This document shows, piece by piece, positions 22,960 through 35,787 of a stretch of DNA of 64,000 bases. Every line of letters starts with the position of its first letter. The stretch's first letter is position 1. The notes under the pieces are model-generated. The model worked only from the letters and a program-made list of their open reading frames with translations. It was not told the origin of the DNA and ran no database searches. The position numbers and the translations under genes are program-made. Source of the DNA: Myrica gale (Eukaryota > Streptophyta > Magnoliopsida > Fagales > Myricaceae); assembly GCA_963930655.1 (NCBI GenBank), contig OZ005608.1:14570001-14634000 (forward strand). The letters run 5' to 3'.

Positions 22960-24160
22960 ACCACCATGTTCCTAGTACATTAGCCATAGAGGTAGTCAAG
23001 GTGCGCCTTTGTTGGATTTGAAGTACTTAGGCTGTTGTTGCCTTCATTTTTTAAGTACAATGTCAAATTATTAATTCCCACTGCTTGTGCTTCCGTGGTA
23101 GTGATTTCCTCAATAGAGGAGCTTCTGGGAAGGAAGAGGGTGGCAAGCACTTCACTCTGCTCGTGCTACTAATGCCTGACAACTAACATTCTTACCAACT
23201 TTGCTACATTAATTGTTACTTTCCAATTGTCCTTTCGATCTATAAAGATATTTGTAGGTTAATGTGGTCCTGAGTTCCGCTCTTGCTTTTTTTCTTTTTC
23301 ATGAGCTTTTTTTCCCTGAGCTTTTCGTTGCAAAAGAGTGTTAGTCTGTCAGTCGATTTTTGTTCCTTCCCATTTTATACTTTGTCAAATGTCCCTTGTA
23401 TCAATTCATCTCTTATTGTTTCGTAGGTTTGAAGACAGTATGCATTATGGATCATGATTTGGGTGCTCTTCACTTAGGTGGATCCAGTATACAGAACTGG
23501 GATTCTGTGTGGTTTCTGTTTGAGTTATAATGACTCAGATGTGTATTTTTACTTGCTTCTTATATACACCACAGTTTTATGCTTTTGATTTAGAGAGTTT
23601 GAAATTTTCAGCTTTTATAATCTTCTGGGTATAATAGATGTATCTTTTTCTTTTCTGTGGCCACCTTTGGGACTCAAGAGTTATATTGGTGTCAAAATGT
23701 TGGAAGCGAACATATAGTGTCAGTACTGTGTGACAGTGTGTTGTTTCCTGGAAAAGGGCTGCCTTTCTGCAGTACAGTGAGGAGCTATCTTGCAAGTGAT
23801 TGACCTATTATTTGTGCCAAAGCTGGACAAAAGGTAGATGCTAGAAACATGGATGGGAAACAAGAATGTTCCAATTAATGATAGATGTATAGCACATTGA
23901 TGACAATAATTTAAAAGAAATTGGATAGACCTGTAGCCCATAAATATGTCAGTTGCGCTGTGAGATGCTCACATTTATCTATGCACGCTTAATGTTGTGT
24001 TGTTTAAGCATCCAGCTTAAAGGATAAAATTCTCATTGGTTAATGATTGGGCTTGCATTTGTTTACTTGCCGATCTATTTTGTACATGAGGTTCATTGTT
24101 TCCACTTGTTTGATTAAAATATGTTTTAGATGTTGTCAATGAATTTTGAACTTTCTACAG
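22960..24160. other. No gene recognised
   Basis: AT-rich sequence to the right of the copia LTR. A short GC-richer patch near 23085-23185 could be an exon, but I see no convincing frame, splice pair or family. The stretch 23200-24160 looks like intron: T-rich, no long frame, ending in a good acceptor before the exon at 24161. Confidence 0.4.
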
Positions 24161-24429
24161 GCTGCTGCTGCGAAAGGAGAAGCACCTCCTGGGCTCCCTC
24201 TGGAAGGTGCTGGTCAAGATTCAACAGATGCACAAAGGGTGAACACTCATTGAAAATCGAAATGTTTGTACATTTTTTTATTGGGTGTGGATATCGTCAA
24301 TATTATTTATTACCTGAGAGAATCCTAATGCCAAACAGGTTAATGGTGGTTCTCCCAAGGCCAGTGATGCCCTATCTGGTGAAATTTCGGAGGTAAAGAA
24401 AGAAAGGATACGCAGAGCCTCAGTGTATG
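24161..24429 (+). CDS. Two probable exons of an unidentified plant gene
   Basis: Exon a, 24161-24238, follows an acceptor (ctttctacag) and ends at a GT donor; it is exactly 26 codons and starts with four alanines, then KGEAPPGLPLEGAG. Exon b starts at 24339 after ccaaacag and reads in the same phase: VNGGSPKASDALSGEISEV then KKERIRRASVY. Matching phase, splice sites and codon-like composition support a real gene on the + strand. I do not recognise the family; the peptide is low-complexity and basic at its end. The solo LTR at 24430 interrupts exon b or the start of the next intron, so this copy is probably disrupted. Further exons could not be traced. Confidence 0.4.
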
Positions 24430-27400
24430 TGTCACGCCCCGAACGGCATCCCGCAGGGACCGTGACAGCCGCGAGCTATCCCCCGGATGGCTCCAGCGTT
24501 CTTACTTATTGTTTTACTTGATTACGACGGAAACGTACAGGATCGCGAGGGGTTCGAGCTAATCTTACATAATCAGGGTTCTCATTATGTTCATACAAAA
24601 CATATATATATATATCACATAACAAGCCAGTTAGTGACGATCAAGTCACTATCATCAAAAGTATGAAACATAAATTCTTGGGCTTCTAGGTCAGGTAGTC
24701 CTCCTGACTCTCTTCACCTGAGGCATCTGGAATGACACAATTTTAAAAACGTGAGTCAAAAAGACTCAGTAAGGGAAAGACATAAAACTTAAAACATGCT
24801 CTTGGTTTGTACTTGCATAATCATGAAAGAGAATAAACTTGATTCGTGATGCACATGCATGCTCATGGAAATGCATATGCTCTTGCTTGAAGTTGGCCCC
24901 AGGCCCTTGAAAATATCTCTTTCATGCTTGATCGTGAAATCGGCCCTTGGCCCTTGAAAATCTTTCTTATTCATACTTGTGCCACTCTTGGCCTTTTCAT
25001 AATCATTTCATATTTCTTATTTGTGGGCTCGCTCCATTTAACCCCTGAAGTCAGGGTTGTGTGTTCCCTTCGGAACCGTCCCCGAATTCCCTTGGAGACC
25101 TTACATACGGTCAGCTAGCGCACCTTCTCAATGTCCTTCAGTGGCTAGACATGACCCTTGGAGGCACCACACCTTCTCAATGTCCTTCAGTGTGGGTTGC
25201 ACAGCCTCGTGGATTCACCCATCCTTCTCACATTTGTCCTTCGGTATGGGAGTCCACCTTGATGGTACGGTACCGACCAATGCCCCTTAACTTAACTTAT
25301 CGTTTCATAAAAACTTCTCATAGTCTTTTCATAAAAATTATTGCATAAACTTCTTCTTGAAAAATTCATGCAATGCACATGTCATGTCATGCTTGCTTAA
25401 AATTCATGCTTGTTCATGAAACGATGCAGTGTGTCATTCCAGTTTTGAAAAAGAACACTTACTGTCCACTTACAGTATCCACTTACACTTGGTCTTCTTT
25501 GGTCGTGTATACAGACACGTGGATCGCCTACAAGCGATTCAAATATTTCTTAGACTTTAAGAACAGTATGCAATCATTAAATATTTTCATTTTTGAAATC
25601 GGTCATCAACCAAAGATATATATATATATATATATACATACATATATACATATCACTGAAATTCATTTAATCATTTAAAATATTTTATTTATTCTTTTCC
25701 TTAACAATATTCAAAACTTAGTTTATTAAATCATTAATATTTTTATAAAAAATATATTTATCCATGTACATGCCTCGATTAGGGTTAAATAATACTCATA
25801 GGTTTAGAATTAAACCTAAGTCTCTTTTTATTACACGTACTCCATTAAAACCTTATATCAAACTATTAATAGATTATTCACGATTAAATCTTAACTCGGA
25901 CTTAAACCTCAATTGATCCTGAGTAAAACTTAACTAGGGTTCCAACTAGATTAAACCCTAATTTCTATATCTATCACAACAATGATAATCCATTTTTTTA
26001 TAAATTGCACTTAGGGTTATATTTCTTAAAACATTCGGCCATCACTATTTAATGCACCAATTAGTCAACTTTTACTCCAATGGTGATCACATCCTCCTTT
26101 CAACAATTTCACAACCTAATATCTATAAATCAAGGCACCAATACAATGTATAACTTTCGGCCAACTCATATTTTCACCCAAACGATTAAGTTTCTTTGTT
26201 TCCTTCAACATGCATGCATCTAATACTTAACATAATCATCTACCATTCATAGTGTCATAAATCTTACACATATCATGACCAATGTCCAGATTTAAACATA
26301 TACAAAACTATACATAAAATTCTAAGCATATCATATTCGGCCATACCTCAAAATATCACCTTTTTCATGCTAAAAATTATAACATGCATATCCTTTGCAT
26401 TTGTGACCTAACTAGCATGCATACACTTAATCTTTTCATCAAATAATTCCATCAACATTAGATCCACACTTTATACACACTAACATCCATAGATCTAAAC
26501 AAAATAATCAACTTTCATCAAACCAACACATCAAGACCTAGATCTAGCTTCCTTACATGCATTGGTCTCCATTTGCATTTTTCCTTTACATACAACCTTA
26601 GATCTAAGGTTTCCATGGTTAGATCTAGCATGTAAACAACCTAGGGTTCTTAAGCATTCAAGATCCAACAACATCAAGACATATTACGACCTAAACTTCA
26701 AGATCTACACATAACTCATTCGGTCACTTATGCTAAACCAACAACATCACATTGTTCTTACCTTGATGACTATCCAAGCTTGAGAACCTAGAAAATAAAG
26801 TACCTTTGGTTAGTATTTGTGAAGCTTAAGGCAAGATCATCAATAAAACCAAACTTACCTTCAACCTTTACCAACTCTTCCTAACTTCACCTCCTTCAAA
26901 GTTTCTGTCCACCCTCCTTAGAAATATCCAAGCTTGATTTAAAAGGAAGTTCTATGGTGGTTAAGAGAACATGGTAAGCTAGAAGAATGTGGTTTAGGTG
27001 CAAGATGAAAAGGAACAAACCTTGAACTCTAGGGGATGGTTCGGCCAAGTGCTTGAAAATGGGAGAGAGTTGAGAGCAATGAGGGGTTCGGCCAAATGAG
27101 GAAGAATTGCAGTGTGAGGTGAGATGTGAATTTCGGTCATGGCATTTGCAAGAGAGATATGAGAGATTGAGTCTCCCAAGGCAACTCTAAGGCTATGACA
27201 TAAAGCTTGAGAGAGTGAATTGACAAGAGAGAAATTTGAAATGAAAAGTGGTGAAGGGGGGGGTGTCTGCCGACCAAGCTTGGGTTCCATCTCTCTCTCT
27301 CTTCTTTTATTTCTTTTCACCTCTTTTCTCACATCACTTCCTTGTCTCCTTAGCAAAGCTTGTATTGATTTTCCTCATTCTCTCTCTTCACATGCATCCA

Positions 27401-28344
27401 TCGACATTTCCCTTCTCCCTTGCTTTTTCTCTTCTCTTTTACAATTATATGTTGTCTCATCACTCTTACACAACTTACACCTTCTTACACTTCACATGGC
27501 CTCACTTTATGGCTTTTCAAATTCACCTTATAGCCTTTCAAGTAAATGCCTTGCCCTTTGCTTAGTTTGGTTGCTTTTCAACCAACCTAGTTACTACCTC
27601 ATTAATTTGCAATCAACTTTCAACTTGGTTTTCTCTCTCACCTAACTTATCACTTTATAAGCTCTCTTGCTTATCTAATCCATTCCAATAGCTTATCACC
27701 TCATAAGCATGATATCTTATCATGTGATAATGGCCCTAACCTATCTCTACAATAATCACAAGGCCTTATCACTCTAAAAGTTCCCTAACTTATCATCATG
27801 CTTGCTTATCACTATGATAAGCAAGTGTGCTTATCATTAAATCTTCTCTTAGACTTATCACATGAATACATAGCTTATCATAGAATATTCAAATGGAAAT
27901 TCTATTAATAATATAGGCCACATGGTAATAATACATGTCACATATAAAAGCTATAAAAATATTCAATCCATGTATTCAAAAGAATTTCATCATTTAATCT
28001 ATTAATCAATTTCGGCTCATACAAAGAAATTATTAAATCATAATTCAAATTCTATGGTCCATGAAACATACTAAACAAATGAAAAATATAAATTTGTAAG
28101 AGAGAAACTTACTTGCAAATTTCGGCTCCTAAAATAAATATAATTTAAACTTGCATAAAATGACATTAAAATTATTTAAAGAGATTTTATGAAATAAAAT
28201 CCCATTTTAATCGAAATACCATATCATAAGGATTAGGCCATACATTGGCCAAAAACATAGCCCCATGAAGAAATAAAAGCTATTACATTGGAAAATAAAA
28301 GATAATACATCAGAAATTACGTAGGAGAAAATCGGGGTCTCACA
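24430..28344 (-). mobile_element. Solo LTR of a Tekay-like gypsy element, TSD GTATG
   Basis: On the minus strand it begins TGTGAGACCCCGA at 28344 and ends GTTCGGGGCGTGACA at 24430 (3915 bp). The 5-bp sequence GTATG flanks it at 24425-24429 and 28345-28349. No internal domain is present, so it is a solo LTR left by LTR-LTR recombination. It is homologous to the LTR at 57515-61260 and to the solo LTR at 37658-41228. It contains a short AT microsatellite near 25615 and a near-repeat of the ccttctcaatgtccttcag block at about 25122 and 25171. Open frames in it are fortuitous. Confidence 0.92.
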
Positions 28345-28349
28345 GTATG

Positions 28350-29900
28350 GAAATTTACCCGGTTGGGATTTAAGCTTTGTAAGTAAGTAAACTTTTACTT
28401 CTGCGCAAATATGGGGATTCTTAGCAATGTGAACTAGAGAATGGGTATACACTGTTTTGGACTGTGTGGGAGGCCTAAGACATAGCATGTGCGCTCACAA
28501 ACAACTAGAGGTTGCAACTTGTTAATAACAAGTTCTCGTTTTCCGTTGGATGTTAAATATTTGAACAAGGTATGAAATTAGTATTCCTTGTTAAACTACT
28601 TAACCTAAAACTAGTGTCCTTTGTGCATTTGTTTAAAACGTTCTTCCATATTTTTGGCATTAATTGGAAGAATTAGTGACTGTTGGATGTGTGGAAAGGC
28701 TACTTTTGACTGTCTGTTTGTATGGCTGCCTCATATCATTACTGATTATTTTTCCTTTTAGGTGATTTCGTTGTGTAAGTTTACCATTGTCTTGTCTCTT
28801 CTGGTTGATTTCTCTTGAGATGGGTTCATTGGTTTGTCAAGCAATGACTTTTTTCGCTGTGCATTTATCGATTCCACATCTCTCACTAGTTGTTTGATAT
28901 TTGATGTTGTGGGTTCCTATTACAAGGAGCTACTCTCTGAGTAATCAATAGGTGCTATTCAGTTATCCCCACATATGCTTAACTATCTTCACATCTAGAT
29001 GGCGAGTAATCAAGAAGTGGTGTTTCAAACTAAAACAATGATCTGATTATTGATGAGAGTGACTTGGGTTGTGGGGTAGGTCATTAAACACAACATTATT
29101 TAGGTTCATTTTAGAGAATATAGAGGTGGATCTTTTGGTCTCAACTGGTGTGCGACACTTGCATATGTGGTGATATTGACATCACCCAATTTGTAACTAA
29201 GTACATGAACTTTGCGTATTATAGTGTTCATTTAATTTTTTTGTTCGTGTTTATTGCTTTTCAATTTTCGCAGCTTCTTGGGTCAATTTTAGGGAGTCCA
29301 CCTTGCTATTGGATGTGTATCTGTTGTTATAACATTTATATTTCTAGAAACTACATGTAAGTTGGGTTTGAGATTATGCATAATGAGCTAACCTATTGTG
29401 TTGTGTTTGAATATTTTAGTTGGTCATTGCTTGTTGTTATTTTATATTACAAACTTTTTACTTTTTAAATTACTTGTAGAGATTCTTGTGTTTGTTGTAA
29501 AATATTATAAATCAATGATGATATATATTGATGTGAACCTCGCCAAGAATAATGAGACCCAACAACTAAAGGGAACCCAAGATCGTTATAGGACAGATCC
29601 GAATGGAAACCTCGACCCGTTGTTTATTAGAAACAAGAACCTCAGTATAAGGAAGACGCCACAAACGGTGGTGGAATTCCGTTTGATAAGTCAGGTTGAA
29701 CGCCACGAGAAATTCCGATAAGTTCGAATAGTTCTTCAAAGAACCAAAGAGAATCATAAGACCTCTCAAATAATATTAATCTCAAAGTTGTTGTCTTTCT
29801 ACATGCCAAAGGCCCTATAAATATACTTGGAACATCCCTCCAAGAATAGGAATCTAATTAAAATAGGAAGCTTGTTCAAATTTGAAAGAAATTAAATGCT
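28350..29900. other. No gene recognised
   Basis: T-rich, intron-like DNA to about 29500, possibly part of the gene interrupted at 24430. From 29500 to 29900 composition changes and a TATA-like box (ctataaatata near 29814) appears, but no coding frame or repeat boundary can be supported. Confidence 0.35.
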
Positions 29901-30050
29901 CCTAAAAATCCGGCTAAGGAAAAGGGATAAACCAGCATTTGAAAAATGATTCAAATGCAAATTCAAACATTCCTAAAAATCCGGCTAAGGAAAAGGGATA
30001 AACTGGCATTTGATTTGAATTCAAATTCAAATAAAATATTCCTAAAAATC
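29901..30050 (+). repeat. Direct repeats of about 70 bp
   Basis: cctaaaaatccggctaagg occurs at 29901 and 29972, and its start again at 30041. The units also share aaagggataaac and a gcatttga(a/t) step. Origin unknown. Confidence 0.7.
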
Positions 30051-30329
30051 AATAGGTCTATAGCAATGGATTTGATGCAGCCTTCTAGAACATGATTCAT
30101 GGTGATTTTTTGTTGCTGACGTGGATCAGGTTCCATATGCCTCCATGAATTTGCTTAAACTAGACTCCTTGTAAGATTTGTATTATATATTTTATTTTAT
30201 TATTCTTATTCTTTAAGTTTTTACATCCAATTAATTATGATTATTAAAAAAAATTTGTATTACTGATTAAAAAACATCTTTAGGAAAATATACGAAAAAA
30301 GTAATGTTATTTTAAAAATGACGCCACAT

Positions 30330-30955
30330 AGCAGCGTTTTTTAAAACGCTGCAAAAAAATACTATTGTGGTAAGGGTCTATAGCGGCGGTCTCGACCGTC
30401 GCTATAGATCCAGTCTTCACCAGCGGTTTACGAAAACCATTGCTATAGACCTATTGCAACGTATCTATAGTTTCAGTCATGACCGTCGTTACAAAATCGC
30501 TGCTAAAGCTAAAGCAGCTGTTTTTTACCATAGCTATAACCGTTGCTAAAGCCCTATTTATTAAAATGCTAAAAATGGAGAAACGCTAACGATTCCTCCA
30601 AACGTACTAAAAAACCACTGCTGTAAGCGAGGAAACGTCATCGTTTTTAAAGACACCGCTAAAAAATTGTTGTTGAAAGTCAGGAGAAACACCAATGCTT
30701 TTTTAAAACGCAGCTAAAAATCGTTTTTGAAAGATGGGGAATTACTAGTGGTTTGAAAACGCAGCTAAACAATCGCTGTTAAAAGGTAGGGAATCACCAG
30801 CGTTTCTAAAAAACATTGTTGAAGACATTCCCGGGGGAGGAAAGACAGCGGTCGGAAAACACCAGTAAAAAATCGTCAGCAAAAGTTTAGTGACGTTTTA
30901 TGGACTTTTTGCCAGCGGTTTTTCGACCACTGTTGGAGCCTTTTTTTTGTAGAGC
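30330..30955. mobile_element. CACTA-like transposon end with subterminal repeats
   Basis: Many short direct and inverted copies of motifs such as agcggtttt, cgctgctaaa, aaaacgcagctaaa and ctatagcggcggtctcgac fill the segment. The right edge reads ggagccttttttttgtagag, close to the inverse of the plant CACTA end (CACTACAAAAA). Dense subterminal repeats inside such ends are typical of CACTA (En/Spm) elements. No transposase and no matching left end are visible, so this is a fragment or non-autonomous derivative. Confidence 0.6.
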
Positions 30956-31442
30956 GTTATTTCTAAGCCCAATGATTTAAAACCTATTTTTCCAAGCCCA
31001 AGTATTCTAATTGTTGCAAAAATTCTCAAAAATAATCCTAGGGCACACGGCTACTCTCAACCATGTCCAATTCGCTTAGTAATTAAGTATATAATACAAT
31101 GCTATGCAAAAAGTTTGACGAAAAATGAGTTTAAAATGATAATTACGTCCAAAAGCATGAAATAAAAATATTTTCGTATTTTTCAGCAACATAAATCATT
31201 ATTTAAAAATTTTCAAGACATTGAATGAGTAAAATATGCTATGAGATTAAAGATCTTGAAAAGATATGAATGAGAATATTTTCTTATAATTCTTGGCTAT
31301 GTAAAACTATTTCTAGGGATTTTTTTCTATTTTTAAACTAATAGAATAATTAAATCCGAAAATAGTAATTAAATACTATTTATTATAAATTAATTATCAA
31401 AATTAAGATAATTAATAATACTTAGAAGGTTGGGGTATTACA
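30956..31442 (-). mobile_element. Probable 5' edge of an LTR, fragment
   Basis: On the minus strand it starts TGTAATACCCCAACC at 31442, resembling the LTR starts elsewhere in the window, and it abuts copia coding sequence abruptly. The other end was not found and may be covered by the CACTA-like piece. No target duplication could be shown. Confidence 0.4.
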
Positions 31443-32861
31443 TTGTTCTACCTACGCTTCCTCAGAAAGATAGTCATTAAGAAATTTACATTTCACATCA
31501 TTTTGAAATAATTTAAAATCTTTAAAACATGCGAATAGATTCTAATATAGCAATAGGTGCAAAGGTTCCATAAAAATCAGTTCCCTCTTCTTGATTATAA
31601 CCTTGGGCTACCAACATTGCCTCGTTCCTTACCACAACCCCGGATTCATCTATTTTGATTCGAAAAATCTATACAGGTGCAAAGGTTTTTCTCAAACCTT
31701 TTTAGCTCATCCTCCATTGCATGGATCCAACTATCATCATCTTTAGCCTCAGAAATATTCTTAGGCTCAATTTGAGAAAGTAAGACAAAATTACAAGTTT
31801 ACACATTTTTTCCATATTACCAATGACTTGATCAATAGGATGATTTTTGATGAACTTCCAATCCTTTGGTAAATCATTACTGCTTTGAGGTGATTATACT
31901 TCAAGTTCTTGTACAACTTGCTCCTGAGTGTGAGAAGCTTCATTTTCTTCGCTTGTTGATTTCTCAATTTCCTTATCAAGGTCTACAATGTCATCATCAC
32001 CTCTTCTAACAAGTGTTAGATTCATCAAATACAACATGTATAGATTCTTTAACAACTAAGGTTCTCTTACTAAACACACGATAAGCTTTGCTGGAAATTG
32101 AATAACCAATAAATATACTTATATCAGCTTTACATCAAACTTATCCAAGTTGTCTTTGTTGTTGTTGAGAATGAATCATTTACATTCAAACACATGAAAA
32201 TATTCAATGTTGGGTTTTCTAGTTTTTTCATAGTTCATATGAAGTTTTCTTGAAAATATGTCTTATCATACATCGGTTCATAACATAGCAGCAAATATTA
32301 ATAGCCTCAGCCCAAAAAATAATTTGGCAAGTTATTTTCACAAAGCATGGTCCTCGCCATTTCTTCAAGAGTCATATTCTTCCTCTCAACGACATTGTTT
32401 TGTTGAGGAGTTCTAGGAGCCGAGAAGTTATGATTAATACCAAAATCACAACAAAAATTTGTAAATGAGGAGTTTTCAAATTCTTTTCCATGGTCACTCC
32501 TTATGCTAGTAATAGCAAAACTTTTTCATTTTGAATCCTCTTGCTCAGTTTTTCAAATGCATTGAAGGCCTAATCCTTTTGAGCTAGGAATAAAACTCAT
32601 GTGAATCTAATTTAATCATCAACAACAACAAAGCCATATCGTTTGCCACCCAAACTTGACAATCTAGTTGGACCAAACAAGTCGATGTATAGAAGTAGAA
32701 GTGGCCTGACACAATTTTTTTGGGTTTGAAAGAGGTTCTAGTTTGTTTTTCTTTTTAAAAAGCTGCAAACATTTTATCTTTTTCAAAAACAATGTTAAGC
32801 AAACCCGAAACAAGTTTCTTTTTTGCTACTTTTGAATTAAGTTCATACTTGCATGAGCAAG
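31443..32861 (-). pseudogene. Minus-strand copia element: integrase and start of RT
   Basis: Reading the minus strand from 32861 downward, integrase motifs appear: RLGGKRYGFVVVDD-like residues near 32650, then IRSDHGKEFEN and SAPRTPQQNNVVER. Reverse transcriptase begins near 31760 (DDSWIHAMEDELKRFE), with VVRNEAMLVAQGYNQEEG and FQNDVKCKFLNDYLSEEA, and stops at 31443 before the YVDD active site. Stops and shifts are frequent. It resembles the SIRE type of Ty1/copia. It was one piece with 35188-35787 before the solo LTR at 32862 split it. Confidence 0.72.
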
Positions 32862-35182
32862 TGTCATACCCCGAGCTCTTAAAACATCACATGCATTTGG
32901 TTATGATTAGTAGTACGTTTAGGAGATAGAAATATTATTTAGTATTTGAGATGCTATGGTTAAAACCTTTATTAGGACATGATTAAGTGAGATTTGGAGT
33001 TCGTGTGCAACTAAGTTATTGTTCAAAATGTTGAGGAGCTCGTATTGGATCAATAAAAAATTTTAAGCAGGTAGGACATTTTTGTCTCGAAAATTGAACA
33101 ATATGATTTTTATTCTTTTAATATGTTGGAGGATCATCCACGAGATTATGGTTCAAATTTGGAGAATTTTTATTTTTTGGAAGCAAGTAGGACGTTTTAT
33201 GGAAGCAACTAGGTTGATTTGTGATTATCGAACGATTAGCAAAACTTAGTCATTAAGCAAGATAAATTTGGCTGCCCTAGATAGTGACACTTATAAAGGC
33301 TAGGAAGCACGACAAATCGATGCAAGAAGCACGACACAAAAGGCTATAACCTAGGAAGCACGAAGTGTCGACCACCGGTGAATCTAGGCGACAACTCATC
33401 AAACCTATAAAGAGAATTTCGACCATAGCCTTGCAATGCAGCTGCTGTAGGTTGCTAGGTGTCAAGAGGAGAGAAATGTAGCCTAGTGACTCACCATAGC
33501 TAGGCTTGACACGTGTCGGAATGCAACTAGTCATGTTTTCCTATCAATAGGGCTGGATTTCGACCTTTGAAGAGTACACCATTCAATTTGAATTTTTGTG
33601 AGTTAAATCTTGAGAGAAAGAGTGAAGTGAAGTTGGAGAAAGAGGAGGAAAAAGATTAGTGAAGATTCGGCTTCATTAGAGGTAAAGTTTAGTTTGGTTA
33701 TCCTTGATTTCGATTCAAGAGTTGTCAAGATGATTTGTGAATCTCTTGTAGTTCTTTTCTTCAACATCTCTTGCTGTTCTTAGCATTGTTCTATTCTTTC
33801 TAGTGTTCTTGATGTTCTTCGTGTTCTTCATGTTCTTGACGAAGAACAAGCTTGTCTTTTCGAAAGGTACCATTTTCAATGTTCGATTCGTTTTCAAAGT
33901 ATTTTTCCTCTTTGATCCGATTTTTATCATAATTTCTTCCGAAAGTTGTTTTTCAAAGCTTGAACATATGTCTTTCCTTCTGATTTCAATACTTTTCATG
34001 TCAAAATTAGTATTTTCTGCGTGGTGATTAAGCCAGTTTTTAATCGAGAAATCATAGTGTTGTTTTTGCCTTCACAACATTTTCCTTTGAGAATTGTTTT
34101 GTAATGTTGTGATGATGGAAACAAGTTAAGGTGTCGAATATCATAAATGAGATGTATGGGCGTTGATATGAGACATGCACGCTTAACTTGTACGTTGGAA
34201 ATAAATATTGATGTTCAAGTGTGGTTAAGGTGTTGCATATCATAAATGAGATGTATGGGCGTTGATATGAGACATGCATACTTAACGCATACTGTGAAGA
34301 CGTGACAGTACTGTGCACAAGAGAATGCGTTCACTTGTTGTGAAATTCTGGCCTCTCCGTCATACGCAGAAAGATCATATATGAGAATACCGTATTCTAC
34401 TCTGGGAGTAATGCCGAAAAGATACGGTCTGTGTTCTACTCTGGGAGTAATGCCGCAAAAACACGGTGGTTACTTTTAGTAACCCATCACTCTGGCCAAG
34501 TGATTCTTCACTCTGGGAGTGAGAGGAGTGGTGATTGGTGATTGAGAATGGAAAAAAGAAAAGATCATTTTTTAGAAAATTGAGTCTTTTCATTTACTTT
34601 TTCTTATTCTGTTGAGGTTTTATTGTTGAAACAGGTTTTCTTCAATATGTTGTTCTTGCATCTGCTATTCTGTTGTACTAACCGCTGCCTTTACTGAGTC
34701 ATTTGGACTCACCGTTGTTTGTTAAATATTCATTTAGCAGATGTCTGAGGTTTATCTAGGTGAGTTCACCAAGGCAATTCAACATGGCTTTATTACTTTA
34801 GAGCTGACACTTCGAGTCTATGTCACACGTGACCTAGATGTACTGATAGAGGGAAGGGCCATAAGTGGATTACACTGAACTCTGATAATTACATCAACAT
34901 CTCGGACTTGGATGATACTGATGATGAAGATTAGAGATCTTCTGCTTTATGTTTCCCTTAGTTTTTCCGTTATAGTGTTTTTACCTTTTGTATTGTAGTA
35001 TGTACATTATACGAAGTGGATTCTCTTTTGTAATACTTCGGTATTAATAAAAGGTTCTACTTGTGTTTTGCTTAGAATCCTGTTGCTTTTAACGATCCTT
35101 CCACTTGTCGTAACCTCAATCTAATAGCAGCATCCATTACTAAAAGACAATGCTTGAGGTCTTGACGGTCCGGGCTATTACA
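32862..35182 (+). mobile_element. Solo LTR of a second gypsy-like family, TSD GCAAG
   Basis: Begins TGTCATACCCCGAGC and ends GGTCCGGGCTATTACA, 2321 bp, with GCAAG at 32857-32861 and 35183-35187. Orientation is inferred from similarity of both ends to the Tekay-like LTRs (TGTGAGACCCCG ... GGGGCGTGACA) and from a shared ttactgagtc motif. The flanking copia coding sequence continues on both sides, which confirms a clean insertion followed by LTR-LTR recombination. Confidence 0.88.
34125..34288 (+). repeat. Two tandem copies, 99-bp period, inside the solo LTR
   Basis: gttaaggtgt(c/t)g(a/c)atatcata and the following aaatgagatgtatgggcg occur at 34125 and 34224. Just downstream, ttctactctgggagtaatgccg occurs twice (about 34393 and 34433) and a related cactctgggagtg once. 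These are internal LTR repeats, possibly U3 regulatory repeats. Confidence 0.75.
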
Positions 35183-35187
35183 GCAAG

Positions 35188-35787
35188 TCTTCTAGGTCAT
35201 AGCTAACTATCCTTGTCACTTAGAGCATAAATACATTTTACATTTTTAGAAGAAATATTATCTAAGTGGACAATATACACATTTTCTCGTCTGTGCCCTA
35301 CAAACAAGACTTTCTTATTTTCTATATTTTCAACAATACATATTGATAATTCAAATATGACTCTGTTTCCCTTATCACATAATTGACTAATGCTCAAAAG
35401 TTATGCTTCAAACCATAAAAAAATAGAACATGTTCAATAGTGGGATTATGAGTCATACCAACATTTCCAATACCAAGTATTCTTTCTTTACCGTTATCAT
35501 CAAATGTAACCGATCCTTTTTCTTTTTTATTAAGATATTTGAACCAACTCTTATCCCCGGTCATGTGCTTGGAGCATCCGCTATCAAGAACCCAATGTTT
35601 CTTTACTTCGATTGTCTTCAAGCACTCCTACAAAAAAGAATCATGTCTTGACTTTTGGTACCTAAATCTTTTTGGGTCCTTTGGTGTAAAAAACGGTTTC
35701 TTTCACCTTGTCTTTAGGAATCCAAACAAATTTAATGTAACTAGAAGATTTCTTTCTAGTTGGACAAATATGTGATATATGTCCAAT
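35188..35787 (-). pseudogene. Minus-strand copia element: gag end and protease
   Basis: The minus strand reads, from 35787 downward, a damaged zinc-knuckle tail (GHISHICPTRK), a KFVWIPKD and GPKKI linker typical of SIRE-like copia, then protease KKHWVLDSGCSKHMTGD (35621-35394 frame) and DDNGKERILGIGNVG. It is the upstream half of the element continued at 31443-32861. The left half of gag was cut off by the LTR that starts at 35788. Confidence 0.75.

Noticed and set aside
25057..25348. Open frames in the solo LTR, also at 58106-58373
   Set aside because: They recur in homologous LTR copies with non-conserved starts and lie in a known non-coding part of the element.
27220..27645. 141-codon frame rich in Leu, Ser and Phe
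   Set aside because: It comes from CT-rich LTR sequence, with alternative frames of similar length and no domain.
28889..31442. Possible full solo LTR from tgatattt at 28894 to 31442 with TTGTT flanks
   Set aside because: TTGTT is too common in this T-rich DNA and the left end does not resemble an LTR start.
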